Position numbers and translations under genes: made by a program. Positions 50,951 to 63,200 of a stretch of 64,000 nt of DNA are shown here, one piece after another. Within the stretch, counting starts at the first letter, position 1. Every line of letters begins with the position of its first letter. The stretch comes from Podospora bellae-mahoneyi. Lineage: Eukaryota; Ascomycota; Sordariomycetes; Sordariales; Podosporaceae. The notes under the pieces are model-generated. The model made no database searches. It saw only the letters and a program-made list of their open reading frames with translations, and was not told where the DNA came from. The stretch covers positions 1,240,001-1,304,000 of the forward strand of contig NC_085881.1 of assembly GCF_035222275.1 (NCBI RefSeq). Direction: 5' to 3'.

Positions 50951-53760
50951 TGGTGAAAGCGCTTTTTTTTTTTTTTTTTTTTTTTTTTTTTCTCGAAAGA
51001 AAGCAAATTCCGGACGACAGGAAGAAGAAAGATAGGGGAACACAAACTTATCTTTTGTAATACAGCCTGTCTGTCAGCAATGTCGAGGGACGTCGTATTG
51101 CTTGCCTTTGTGTGCCCGTCACACAACTCTTGCTCGGACTTTTTTTTTTTTTTTTTTTTGCCTGTTTCTTCCTTTTCAAGTCTTACAAAATAAAAGAGCC
51201 AGTATCTGATATGATCGGCAAAACGTCCGCCGTTGTGTCACCAAACACGAGAGTCACACCCTTTGAGATCTCTCCACTTGTGATCTTGCAGCGGAGTTCC
51301 TTCCTTCCCGTCGCCCGGCCAGCGACGGCGCGCCGTTGTGTCTCTGACCGTTTTATCGTCAACGTTCCTGTTCCCTTCCTGCTGCCCGTGCGTGCTTGCG
51401 GCGCCGGCGCCAGAGGATCGGATGCGCCATGAAATAATGGCCACAAGGGCGGTAATAATAAGCCTGTAGCAAGATAATAGTTCATGGATATCCCCCGAAA
51501 CTAACGACATTTGTTTCTTAATCCCGCCGTAGCGCTTTGATATATCACTACCGCCGTAAGAACGCCATTCGGCATAACAAGCCCGGGTTAATCTTCTAGG
51601 GGGCATGGGTTGAAGATGATCGATATCCACGAGGCACATCATCATGGCGTCCAAACCAAAAAAAAAAAAAAAAAAAAACCAAGCCATTTTCGACCTTCGG
51701 TGAAGAGCAAAATTTTGGACTGTCTCGATGTGAACCTAGACTGTCTTGGGTGTCAGCCACATTACCACCACCCAAGACCGACCGTCGTTGGGGATCTGCT
51801 CGGCAGATATTCTTTCCGGGTGCAGATCATCGCCCTCCCTCCCTTGATATCGTGGTATCCTGTTGCAAAATCCAGACCGCTTGGAAAAGGCAGGCAGAGA
51901 GTGAGAAACAATTTCGTCATAAACGGGCATCCACCCGGGATGCTGCGATGCAGGTTGAGTTGTCCTCATCATCTCCCGCCCCGGTTCCATATCGGGAACA
52001 ATATGCTGTAATCGACGAGGAGGCTTGCTTGCTTCACTGATGATGTCGGTGTCCTGAAAGAAAGAGATCCCGGTGGGCGGCACCGTTTTTGATTCTTCTT
52101 CTTCTTTTGGTCATGAGTCTCTCTGTTCTCCACGATGTGATTTTGACTCGGAAAAATAAACGGTCAAGAGAAAAATGGCCCCCATCACACAAAAGTCACT
52201 AACAACGTTGAAAAGTGAACCCCTGCCGCTCGAGATCGGGCTTGGTATCAACGCCTCTTTTTCCAAGGATACAAAAAAAGAAAAAGAAGCAAACAACGAT
52301 CTTGTTTCCTGTTTCGTTTTTCATCAATCCCATGTTCCAGATGATATCTCATGTTTCGTTTCCTCACACACAACCCGCCAAGAACCATTAAACGAAGTTT
52401 GATATAACACACTACACTAGCCTCCCCCAGCAGAGCGGCTGCTGCGGGGTCTACACTGTCGGTTTTTGGTGGTACATTGTGGTGCACAGACGCCAGGCCG
52501 GGAACATCATCGTCGATATTTGACAGGCGAGCGAGGTCGCCGACCTGGAAACCTTTCCCGAGGACATGGGTGAGGGGGGGGACACCACGCGTGCGCAGGT
52601 CAGTACTTTTCTCTTTCTTCTTTTTTGTTTTTTTTACGTTAAGCCCCTACCCGCCTGGGCTGCTAGGGGACCTGGTTTGTATTGGAGTGGTGATGATGAT
52701 GCATCTCCGAGCTTGCTCGGCCGGGTGACTGCTGGACGGCTGGATGGATGGATGTCGTCGTCCAGCCCGCGTTTCTTTTGATATGTGTTTATAAAAGGGA
52801 AGAGAAATGCTGCGGTTACATTGAGAATGAGGAGTGAGAGACGCGAATGCCGGCTTGGTTTCGTGCGCGGCGGGCTGGAGATCCCCGGCGTGGTGTTGTC
52901 GTGCGGTGATGTATGTAGTATGTACCAAACAAAAAGTATTGAATGAGGCACAACCGCACAATCCCAGTGAGGCGGGAAGTGATAATAGCTGAGTGTTATT
53001 TCTTGCGCTCTGCCCTGCAAGGTGAGTGAGGCTATCGCTATGCCCCAACTCAACCAAGGTCAGGCGGAGAACGGGATTCGGACCAAGCCAAGGTGAGAAG
53101 AGAGTGTGGAGAAAAAAAGGGTTGCAGCGTTACGTTTCTTCAGCTTGCAACAACTCACCACTTGGTAATAGCGCCTCGCCAGTTGCGGTCGGGGAGCGGA
53201 ACGTAGCGCGTCGATCAATCAATCAAAATCAAAAACGATGGCACCCGACTGTTTGGCTCAGACGCTGTGCCACAAGCAACCCTTACACTAGCGTCACTTT
53301 TCTCCAATCAAATCTTCCGTTTTTTTACTACTTTCTCTCTCTCCGTTTATTCAACTAACCGATACGCCGCACGACGCACACACACACAACAAACTTACAA
53401 GGATCACGACGATCTCCCTTTTCTTTTCTGTGCCCCTTGTATTCTTGCGCTTTGTTGTTGCAAGGCCGCCGCCCTGTAAGATTGACAACAACGGGGGAGA
53501 AAAGCTATACCTACACTGGCAATTCTTGCGGATGATACCTTGGGTTCGGAATTAGCCAGGGTTAGCTATAACTCTAATACCTTTTGGTTGAATGTCTTGG
53601 CATTTTTCTTTCACAACTTCCCCAAAAAAAGAAATTTCTCCATATTGCGGAAGAAAATGATTATCGATCGGGACAGCTTCGGTCTGAACAGACAGATCGG
53701 GGGAAAAGCGACGATCATTTCCAATTCCTCTTCCATTTTTTTTTTTTTTTTTTTTGGGGG
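50951..53760. repeat. Cluster of long homopolymer tracts
   Basis: Four homopolymer runs of at least 20: T29 at 50963-50991, T20 at 51140-51159, A21 at 51658-51678 and T20 at 53736-53755. Their flanks do not resemble one another, so they are not copies of a single retroposon. No coding sequence is supported between them. Confidence 0.75.
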
Positions 53761-55511
53761 CCTTCTTCAATATCCACAGCGTGTACAAACGGCCTTGGTT
53801 TATGAATGGATCGAGTCAACAAAACCAAGTCCGGGGTAAGGTACCTACCTAGACAGGTTGTATACGCCGCGAAGGAGGCATCAATGACAGCTTTGCCTTT
53901 CTATTACATGCATACACCTTTCCAAAACCCCACGAAGCTACTGCGAGGTACTGTACCTGAATAAAAAAAATCCCGTTCCAACGGCTCCTCGTGATGCAGG
54001 ATCTTGAAGCAGTTTGCTAGTTAGCGTGTCCACCAGCTGCCCAACGGTTTGTGGATTACCTCCCTTCAAGTCCTTGTTTCTCATCATCAAGCATCGTCAT
54101 TGATCAGTTTGGTTTGGAAAACCGCCCCAGAATCCTTCGTGGCTGTCTCCAGATCGACCATTGGGCTCCAAGCGTCAACACCGATCAACAATGCAGAAAC
54201 GTCTTCACGATCGGGCCGTTGTGGGATGAACCACCCCCCCTAAACCAAAGTTGTGCAAAGTGATCAGCAAGATGGCTGTTAAACTCCACAAATCCTCTCC
54301 AGCTCGTGTCAGGCCTCTCTGTCAGATCGGATAGGTCCAAGAACTGGCCGCCGTTCGTTTTAGGGGAGCTAAGGAACGAAACCTTCCAGCCGCCGTTGAA
54401 CTTAGTTATCCGGCGGAGTTCTTTCTTCTCTCATCATCAATGACGAAATTGGTTTCCTTCTTGTTGACAGTGATGATGATGATGATTGTGATCTTCCCAT
54501 CTTGCACATCTCAATCCTCCCCTAACCTATCTCCGGCGCTATTCACAATTCACAACAACCTGCCCTATGTAGACCACCAAAAAGATACCCCCCAGTCCCG
54601 GTCTCCATCTGGGCCTAGGTCCTTGAGATGGTATGACCGAGAACGTACGGAGGAAAAAAAAATGGGGCTAGTCTAATGTCTGTTCCCCGTTTTTGTCCCT
54701 TTCCCCTGCTGTTTCCAGGGGATGTTGGTGGCAGTGGCGGCCCAAGTCTCTGCCTGCCTGTTGTCCACCCAATCCCTTCTGGGATAATTGAACAAACCCA
54801 AAACCAGTAGCAGCGCAATGTGGAGATCTGGGCTTGCTTGCCTGTCGGTCACCAGCCAAGCTTGTAAACTCTCGACGGCCAGTGATTACCCGCCCACTTC
54901 CAAGGTAAAAAAAAACATCATCACCGAAAGCAGCCGAACAAGTAAAACTGTATGTGCAAATCCCCTCACCAACTTCGCCCAGAGGGCTCAGCGGTATCGT
55001 CATATGTATTAAGACTCTCTCGCTCTCTCTCCTTGCAGCCAGAGCCACATCGTCAGTCGGTAATTATTATACATGGTAATCCACATCGCTTTTTCCTTTC
55101 CTTCATACGCTCATGTCATCCAACCTCCCTGGCAGAAAGTCGTTCCCCCCACCACCCATCAAATCCATAGAGTATATGCATGTTATCCAAGAATGAACCC
55201 TTGCAGACTAAAGCAAGAAAAAATGTACAAAGTAAAAATGAAAATAACAAAGGAAAAGAATAATGTAAAACAAGGGACCAATTCGTATGGACGGGGTATC
55301 ATCAGTATAAACACAGGTTTGTCGACAAAGGAAAAGAAAAAGTAAAAGAATAAAAACCCAGGGGAAGAAAGCCACTCGCTATGCAAAACCTTGCAAGTCC
55401 CGTCTTTTGTTTTTGTTTGCCCCTCATCCAAAGTCGTGTTTTTTTTTTTTGGTGTTATTGCTCAAGAGTCTTGTTCTTTGGTCTGGGACTCGCAGGTGGA
55501 GCATGCCCGAA
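53761..55511. other. Gene-free 3' flank of the FlbD-like gene
   Basis: Contains GGTACCTACCTA-type short motifs near 53838, a GATGAT microsatellite near 54471-54487 and T12 at 55439-55450. The right end should be the 3' UTR of the minus-strand regulator. No gene recognised. Confidence 0.4.
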
Positions 55512-56597
55512 CTAAGGGAGGGATGGGTCAACCAGGTTGGAGACTGAAAGTCTGTTGACTCTTTCCTCAATTCTGCTGACGGCGCTCAGTCCGGGGTCGC
55601 TCAGCTTGAAAGTGGAAGCCGGGGCGTTGGGAGAGCTTGGGGCAGTAAGAGGGTGGTGGTGCTGGCGGCCGGTGGAGTAGTCATTGGTCTGGGGAGCAGG
55701 AGCGCCATATGCAAGAGGCTGTCTGGGGTAGTCGCTGCGGGGGAAGACGGGAGACATGTTGAGTCTGAAGTCTGGGGAGTGGATTGGGTGAGCGGCGTCG
55801 GTGAGAGATGGCAGTTTGTTGCTGTTGTTGCCGTTGTTGCTGTTGTCCGCGGCAGAGGCAGAGGTCTGGTAAGAGTACACTCCATCCTCGGGGGCTGTCT
55901 TGAGAGGAGCAAGCATGGTACTCTCGGGCCTCGAGTCGTAGTAGCGCTGCGGTGGGGATGGCGCCTGGGGTGAGGCTCCGTAGTGGGATCCGTTGTCCGA
56001 CATCAGAGAGGGGGCCGCCTCCGAGTCGGGAGAGTAGACGGGGGAAGGGATGGGAGTCTCGAGCCCGTACTGGGCATCGTGCATGGAGGATGGGTGAAGA
56101 GGCGGCACCGGAGGTAGAGGTCTCTGGGAAGCCATGCTGTGGGCCTGGCGAAGGGGGAGGGGCCGCGAAGGGAGGGGGGCCATGGGCGACATGAGCGGGG
56201 ATACCTCGCGGCCGTGATACTGGAGCGAGGTGGTGGTCATTGTGGCCTTGCGCTTGTCCTGTCTCTTTCTGCGGTTCTGGCTCCCGTTCCACCAGTTCTT
56301 TACAGCGTTGTCGCTGCGGCCGTGGAGACGTCTGGCAATGTCGGCCCATCGCTTGCCAATTTGCTGGACCATGGTCTCAATGATGACGCCTTCCTCGGGC
56401 GTGATGGGGTCGTGGTTGAGAGTAGGCTTCAAGTTCTGGTGATATCTTTCGCGGCACTGCTTTGGTGTTCTGGAGCCGAGGGCATTGGAGATGCGTACCC
56501 AGTTCAAGGGGCCCTGGTGCTGGACCAAAGACATGAGATAGGCGTCCTCATGGGCAGACCAAGGGCCTCTTCTGTGGTTGTTAGATGGGGCAGTCAT
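55512..56597 (-). CDS. flbD: FlbD / rca-1 type Myb transcription factor
   Basis: R2R3 Myb-type DNA-binding regulator; in Aspergillus FlbD promotes asexual development, and rca-1 is the Neurospora counterpart. A single exon of 361 aa from the ATG at 56597 (MTAPSNNHRRGPWS). Repeat 1 (about 8-57) is RRGPWSAHEDAYLMSLVQHQ, GPLNWVRISNALGSRTPKQC and RERYHQNLKP. Repeat 2 (about 58-112) is DPITPEEGVIIETMVQQIGK, RWADIARRLHGRSDNAVKNW and WNGSQNRRKR. Regularly spaced Trp and the GRSDNAVKNWWNG recognition helix are characteristic. The rest is a Pro/Ser/His-rich tail with a short conserved-looking end (SRIEERVNRLSVSNLVDPSL). The frame remains open upstream to a Met at 56840, but that part looks like CA/CT-rich leader, so the inner ATG is preferred. 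Confidence 0.9.
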   Translation of the reverse strand: MTAPSNNHRRGPWSAHEDAYLMSLVQHQGPLNWVRISNALGSRTPKQCRERYHQNLKPTLNHDPITPEEGVIIETMVQQIGKRWADIARRLHGRSDNAVKNWWNGSQNRRKRQDKRKATMTTTSLQYHGREVSPLMSPMAPLPSRPLPLRQAHSMASQRPLPPVPPLHPSSMHDAQYGLETPIPSPVYSPDSEAAPSLMSDNGSHYGASPQAPSPPQRYYDSRPESTMLAPLKTAPEDGVYSYQTSASAADNSNNGNNSNKLPSLTDAAHPIHSPDFRLNMSPVFPRSDYPRQPLAYGAPAPQTNDYSTGRQHHHPLTAPSSPNAPASTFKLSDPGLSAVSRIEERVNRLSVSNLVDPSLP

Positions 56598-57230
56598 GAT
56601 GTGGTTGTTGGTGTAGTGAGACAGAGCAGCCGAAGCACAAGGGTGAGCGGTGCTATTGTCGGGGTGGTAGTAAAGCATGTAGAAGTCTGGGAAGTGGTGT
56701 TTGATGGGTGGTGATGTTGGTGGTGATGGTTGATGATGAAGTTGTCTGATGGTGGATGAAGCTGTACAATGGTTCGACGAGGAAGGAGGAGGAGGAGGTC
56801 TGATAAGTATCATTCCCAGAGTGTGAGCACAGAGACCCAAGAGGGAACAACAAGCGAACTGGCAAGCAGGCCACGGCTTGGCTCTGGATGGTACTTGGGA
56901 CCGGGTCTGTCACTTGTGGGGACACTTGTGGGCGCTGCTAAACCAGGTGGAGGAGGGAACTTCGGTGCAGGGACATGGGTACCACCAGCAAACCTCAAGA
57001 AACGGGGGCAGGGGCAGTTGGGGGGGGAGCCGTCCACAAACAGGCCCCCGTCTCCTGCATCCCTGTTCCCGGGCCCAGCTCTGGGCGGGCTGCTTGCTGC
57101 TGGAGCAGAGCAGAGCAGCAAAAACAGGACAGCGCTCATCAGCGCCAGCACACGACACGACGAAACGATGAAACGACTCCATCTGTAAGGTACCTGCCTA
57201 CACTTGTCGTCTTCCCGCTTGAGCTACGAT
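56598..57230 (-). promoter_or_regulatory. Leader / proximal promoter of the FlbD-like gene
   Basis: The coding-strand sequence just upstream is rich in CAC, ATC and TCC repeats (for example CACCAACATCACC), typical of fungal 5' leaders. It has an open frame of 81 codons in phase with the protein. A transcription start is not identifiable. Confidence 0.4.
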
Positions 57231-60200
57231 AGAGCCTGGCGCCACAACAAGGTTGAGAAATATCCGTACCCGTTCATCAGTGACATGTGGAATCTCCAAC
57301 GTCCCTCATTTGATGTCAATGGGGGTGTGGCGCCGCCTGCCTCGTTGAGCTGTCGACGGCGTGTGTACTCTAAAACCTTCACAGTGCTGGCGAGAGCTGT
57401 GGAGGAAAGACAGGTAACTCGGGGGGGTGGGGGTGAGGCCAGATGTACTTTCCAGAGGTACCTACTGGCCGTCTCGAATTGAGTTCGGTACGTCCGAGTT
57501 TCCAGATATTCTGGCGGTTGGCTAGCCGCAAATGGCAGCGGCAAGGGTATCGGAGAGTTTAATTGATGCGGTTTGATGTGGCTTGAGAGGTACGTACCTC
57601 CACCATCGCCATCGCCTTCGACGCCGACATGGACAGCAGCATCGGCAGTGACTCCAGCAAGAAAAGAAGGTTCAGGGGAGTCCGCAAGTGTGCAGTGTGC
57701 AGTGTCAGGCGAGCAATTTTTCCTGGAGCACCGTGTGCTGCAGTGCAGTCCCGTCGCCGTCGATTTTGATGCGTTGGATGCGGTGATGGAAAAGACAGCA
57801 TAACGGTATAGATGATTCTTGTATTGCGGCGTCGCAGCTGTGGGATTATTATTGGGATCCCGGTCTCTTAACCGTACCTTATTATTACCGTATTACTGGA
57901 CGCTGTATACGCTGTGTATCGTCCGTCACCGCGGGGAGCAAGGATGGCACAGGGATCTCATCTCAGCTGCCCCGTGCCGGCCTTGTCTGCTTTGATGATC
58001 GCTGGCAGGGGCCTGTTCGCAACCAACACCACCACTTCACTCACACATCTATCACATCACACACTTTGTTGCATCACGGACCACCTCTTGTCACTCTCAC
58101 TCTCACTCTCACCCACACTCACACCTCACTGTCGATGAGAATCCTCCGATCCACAGATGATGACTGCCGCCTCTGCCCCTCCTAGTGGATATGGATCCAG
58201 ACTCCTTATACTCAAAGCTTGCCGAGTAGTCGTGCTGCAAAGTGCGCCGATTTACCTTCCCCTCTGGCTGATAGCTCTGAGTGGTTTTTGTTAGGACGGC
58301 GCCGTCCCCTTGCTGGCAGCACATCATTTCACCTGACAAGTGAGAAGCTTCTTCCTTGAGGTCGATCTTCCTCAGCGGGCGCAACGCCGTTCGAAACGGT
58401 AACCAACGTCTGAATCAGGACCTGCACCTACCTGACTACAAGGAGACAATACATGACCCTAGGTCCAGTGGCTTGCAGGAAATGGCTTGTCCCATCTGTA
58501 GGGGATTTTCAAGTCTGTTGGGGGGTTAGGTAGTGTAGAGGTTGCCGTCTTCGGCAATCCCCAAGATTTGCCAGTCCCGTTCCACCAAGCTGAACCCATC
58601 CACAACATTTTTCTCTTAAGACATATAATATGGCCCGGGGGTTCTTGGAGCAGAGGGCTTCCAAAACCACTCTGGCGCGACGCAATACAGTATTATCGCG
58701 GCTCGCATTAGGCATCATGTAGCAGGGCCGCTATTGTGCAGTGTCGGTTGAGCCAATCCGCCCCTCCTTTTTGATGATCCTCGTGGAGTCGGCATGGGAT
58801 GAATTCGCGTACGGCCGTCCCGTTTCTGGTTCTTTCTTGGGAGGTCCCTCGTTCCAGAAGGGACGAAAAAGGCCTCAAGATGCAGACAGAGCACACCACA
58901 CCTTTCACAGGCGCGCGCATCCAGTCCCGGACCGCATTCTTGCAGTGTACGAGACCTAGCAGTTGGTGTAGCCACACAGGGCTGACACTCGATCCGGAGA
59001 TGGCGGGCGCCTCCACGCGGGCATCTTTGGGGGGGAGGCTCTGGAAGGCGGCGAGAACCATCAGCAACCGGGGGATGGCATGGCAAGATCGTGATGTTCC
59101 TTTGCCCCCCCTGGTTTCCATATCTGGACAGAGAGCCTCATGATGCTCGTAAATCTCTCCACCGCAATAACCAGTTCAGATTGTTGTTCCTGCAGAGAGA
59201 ACCCAATCAGTGCTGATACGTGTCATTCCTCAACGGCTGAGATGGCGGTGACAACGTGATCAAACACTCGAGACCGCGAAAAAGAAACAAGTGTCGAGCA
59301 ATGGGATTGCTGGGTAGCATCCCTCGTCATCCCATGACGGCCTCGTCCCAAGCTGCTGGGGCGCGCCAGTGGCTAGCTCCCATGATTAGCCAACCCGGTG
59401 AACCAGATCGTCGGACTCCTCAGGTGCGCAATAATTCCCGTTGGAATTATTTGAGGGCTGATATGATATAGGGCCAGCATGTAGCAAATATGGGCGAGGG
59501 GTCCTATCAGTTGTGAGCGCCAGTGGGTGGTATTCTTTTCGCTTACTGATTCAGAAAGACGCTCCTGGAGCTTGATATCCAAGGGAGGGGCTCTTCGCTA
59601 AAAAGGGGTGAAAACGGCAAGTCGGTCGCCAGTCGATGGTACTGTTGCTGTCAAATGGTAGCGGCCGAGATCTGGGGTTAAGCTTCAAATCCCAGCGAGC
59701 CGGTCTGTGCTGATCCTGAGCGGGTGGCTTTTCTTCAGCGACCCATCCACTTGGGTACCCGACCGGCTAAATGCATTGGAAGGGGGTAGGGGTGCATGGA
59801 CTTTGCAACGGCGCTTAGTGTAGCTTTCTGCTTTATCCTCCAACGTAGCCTCGTAGCCTCTCGGCGCTGGTTTGAACCTCGTTCCTGACGTTACATCCAG
59901 CAATCAGACGGCAGCGACCGCGGCACTCTCCCGAGCAGTCTTCTTCTGACCCAGACGGGAAACCAGATCGCCGCGACTCCAGCCCACCCACCACATTCGA
60001 GCAGTCTTTGGGACCAGTACTGGAGGAGGGATGGCACGGACCGGCGATCGTCAGTTGCTCGAGATCTGCCCTGAAAACCCCCCTCCGTTATCGAATCACC
60101 TCGCACAACATCAGGAGGAACGGCGATGGCGGTGATATGATATGCAGATCCCGAGGGGAGTGTCGATTATCTGCGCAAATAATAAGTTGTTGGTCTGGCA

Positions 60201-63200
60201 AGTCTATGGAAGTATGTTTGGCAGAGCCTCTCTGGTTGTCCATGTTTCACCTTTCTGATTCGGATAAGCAGAGCGACGACACCTCGTTTATCACATACCG
60301 CAAGCGAACCGAACCCACTGGCAGTCCCTAATCCCGTACCATACCACACCACAAGGTGTCTTCCACACCGCTATAATTAAATCTTTGGGGTATAACGGCT
60401 GCCAGTTATAGCTCTGGGCGCGGGGGTTGTACATGGACTGATACTCTTCACACACAACCCTCACACAAGCGACACCAGGCTATGTATGTACGATTATAGG
60501 AGAATATCATCCATGCAGCACATGAGCACCTTTTCCCGCCAACCTGGGAACGAACCATGATGCGATGCGAGGACACACCGAAGGCCCGAACGGCAAACTT
60601 CCGAAGATTTGCGTGCCGGTAGCACCAGAAAACCCTTTGAACTGCAAACCAATATGCTGTGACGCTGTAACAGCTGCCGCTGCTGCTGCTGCCGTCGTCT
60701 TCATAGGCAAGTAACAGCCTTTGATGATCTGATCTGATATCAGTACAGTACTGTACTGTCTGTAAAACCCAACCGTTCGGGTAGGCGTGCGGGTGAAACG
60801 GACCCGAAGCAACTTCCCGCATGTTTGAACGTCTCCGCTTCGTCAAGCTCTCGCTGCAACTACAAAGTTCCTCCTCGCGACGTCAGAATAGACAGCGCAG
60901 CAATCCGCCAAGATTGAACACATCGTCCTTGCAAATCTCTCGGGTGGTCAGCTGGGCGGTTCAACGGGGGCCCTTGCTACCGTGGTATCGCGTCTCTTTC
61001 TCCCTCAGACACACACACACGATGCAAAAACCGCCAAGCACGCCAAGACAACTATCCCTGTCCCCTCTTCTCGTTTGGTATCCCCCGATGTTGCGATACT
61101 CCAGACACAGACCTTGGTTTCGTATACCAACGAGGCTCCCAGATCGTGGGGAGAGGGGTCAAATATCTTGGACCTCTGTACGAGCGGTGGACTTGTCATT
61201 TTTCCCTGTTGCTGGCTTGCATGATCTTCCCGTGCGTAGTGTAGCAACCTCGCAATTACTCGCTATCTTATTCGCCAGCAAGGTGGAATACAGTCATCTC
61301 ACACACACTGAGCGATGTTCCCAAGGACCTTTTTCTTTCCACCCTGATACCACAAGCAGCAGGGAAAATAATACCCTTGTCTTGCGGTATCCGCGCTCCC
61401 GAGGGGTCTTTTTATTTCACAACGGCATGCAAGCAGCCGGTATTGCTTACAGAGATCCAGCCGGTACCCCCACCGCCGTCACCATCACCGTTCAGATGAT
61501 ATGTAGATACGTACCTCATCCTTCACCCTCTCTTCACCAGCCACACCCTCCACACGCCCCGTCCCCTCGGGCTCCTAGCCGCCTCCAGCTGGAAGATAAG
61601 GCTCACCTCCCCGTTGGCTGAAGGAGGATGGTCAACCGAACGAACCGGGCCCCCCGATGTCTGGCAGCGCCCCGAAATCCGAATGCCCACCCTCCTCCTC
61701 ATGATCATCCCCTCCCTCCCCCCGTAGCTGCAAGTCTGTCCCAGCGGCTCGGGCACCACCCTACTCCGCAATGTGGCTAAAGCCCGACTCGGCGACCTTT
61801 TATTTGTTTTTCTTCAGGGGGGGGAAGAAGCGATCCGTCCTAGCGTTGACGCAAAAGAGTAACGCAAAAAACCGTTGTCACACAGCGTCGGGTCCAATCA
61901 TGTCGGAGGGATCTTCAAGGTGGCGTTTTCTCTTGTCTTTTGGTTGCCCAGGGGCCCCTGGTGAGGGGGACTAACTGGTATTGGTAATCGCTAGCGAACG
62001 GTTCAGCTGAGGCTTTACGACGCCATTTTGTAGGATGGACTTGCCGTTTTGGATGGGAGCATGGAGAGATGGATTGGTGATTGTTGTTGGGGGGGAGTGG
62101 ATAGCTATGGATATGGATATGAGGGGCGGAAGGGGGGGGGGGGTTTGTTTTGTGGTATGTCTGAGGTTTGTGTGTCTTTTTGGGAGTATTTTGTTTGTGT
62201 ATGTTATATTTTCTTAGGTGGGTGAGAGAGAGGAGTGAAATGCTGATATGTTTCACCCCTTTTGGACGACATTGTAACTCCTCTTTCTCTTTTTCGTTCG
62301 ACATCGTCATCATCATCATCATCATCACCACCACCACCACCACTTAAAACCTCTCCAGAATTCTATGCTCCAGCAAGCGTTGCGCGCGCAACATCGGGAC
62401 GTCAAATCTCTCAATAATTCGGATATCCTCCCGGCCGACGTTCCAAAACCCTATTATTCCCAGGTTAATAAACGGGACGGGATGTTTACCTACCTACCTA
62501 TATGGTACACTACTATTCATGTACGGAATATCCCCTCAGACAGTTATTCCCTTTCTACGGATGTAACACTGCACGTTGGATATGTATGTATTCTCGAAAT
62601 AGTAGCGGGAAGAAAATAAGTGGACAAAATCCCCCTCCCCCCGGCCCCAGGGTTCAATAGTACAAACCCGGCACCAAGTTTCTCTCTTGTCCTTCCCGCT
62701 ACCACCTGCATTTACAAGAGGTTGGTTGAGCCTCGGTATGTGGATATAGGTACCGTATGTGCTGTAACTTATACCCCCAGCCATTTTATTCAACGTCATA
62801 CCGGCAGGACAAAATACATATTGAACGGCAAACACGGCTGGGGATGACTACCAGTAAAAATGTCCAGCCTGGAATGTGAAAATGCAAAGCAAGTTGAAAT
62901 GCAGATTGACAAAAATGCAACGGGAACAACGATTACCAGCCAGTCGACGGGGATTTGTTGAGCTGGACAGGGGTGTCAAACCCGCCGCCACATCTACAAG
63001 CAGTGACGAAAGCGTTCACATCACCCATTCTGCTGTCCGTCTGTCTCTTCCTGCAAAGAATTTCTTCGTTTTACTGCCTTGTTGTGATGTGACAAAAAAA
63101 AAGTCTGAATCGGCCGAGCTGGGTTGGGTCAGTTAAACCATAACCTCGGGCATGCGGAACAGAGACTGAGATACCCACCTACCTTACCTATTCCAAGTCA

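Noticed and set aside
59673-59697. CTGGG...CCCAG inverted repeat containing TTCAAAT
   Set aside because: The loop is too long for a T-arm and no tRNA surrounds it.
60821-61621. 266-codon open frame in the FlbD upstream region
   Set aside because: Long for chance, but the composition is Ser/Arg/Pro/His-rich, with no motifs, no intron-joined extension and no plausible neighbours. Left as non-coding.
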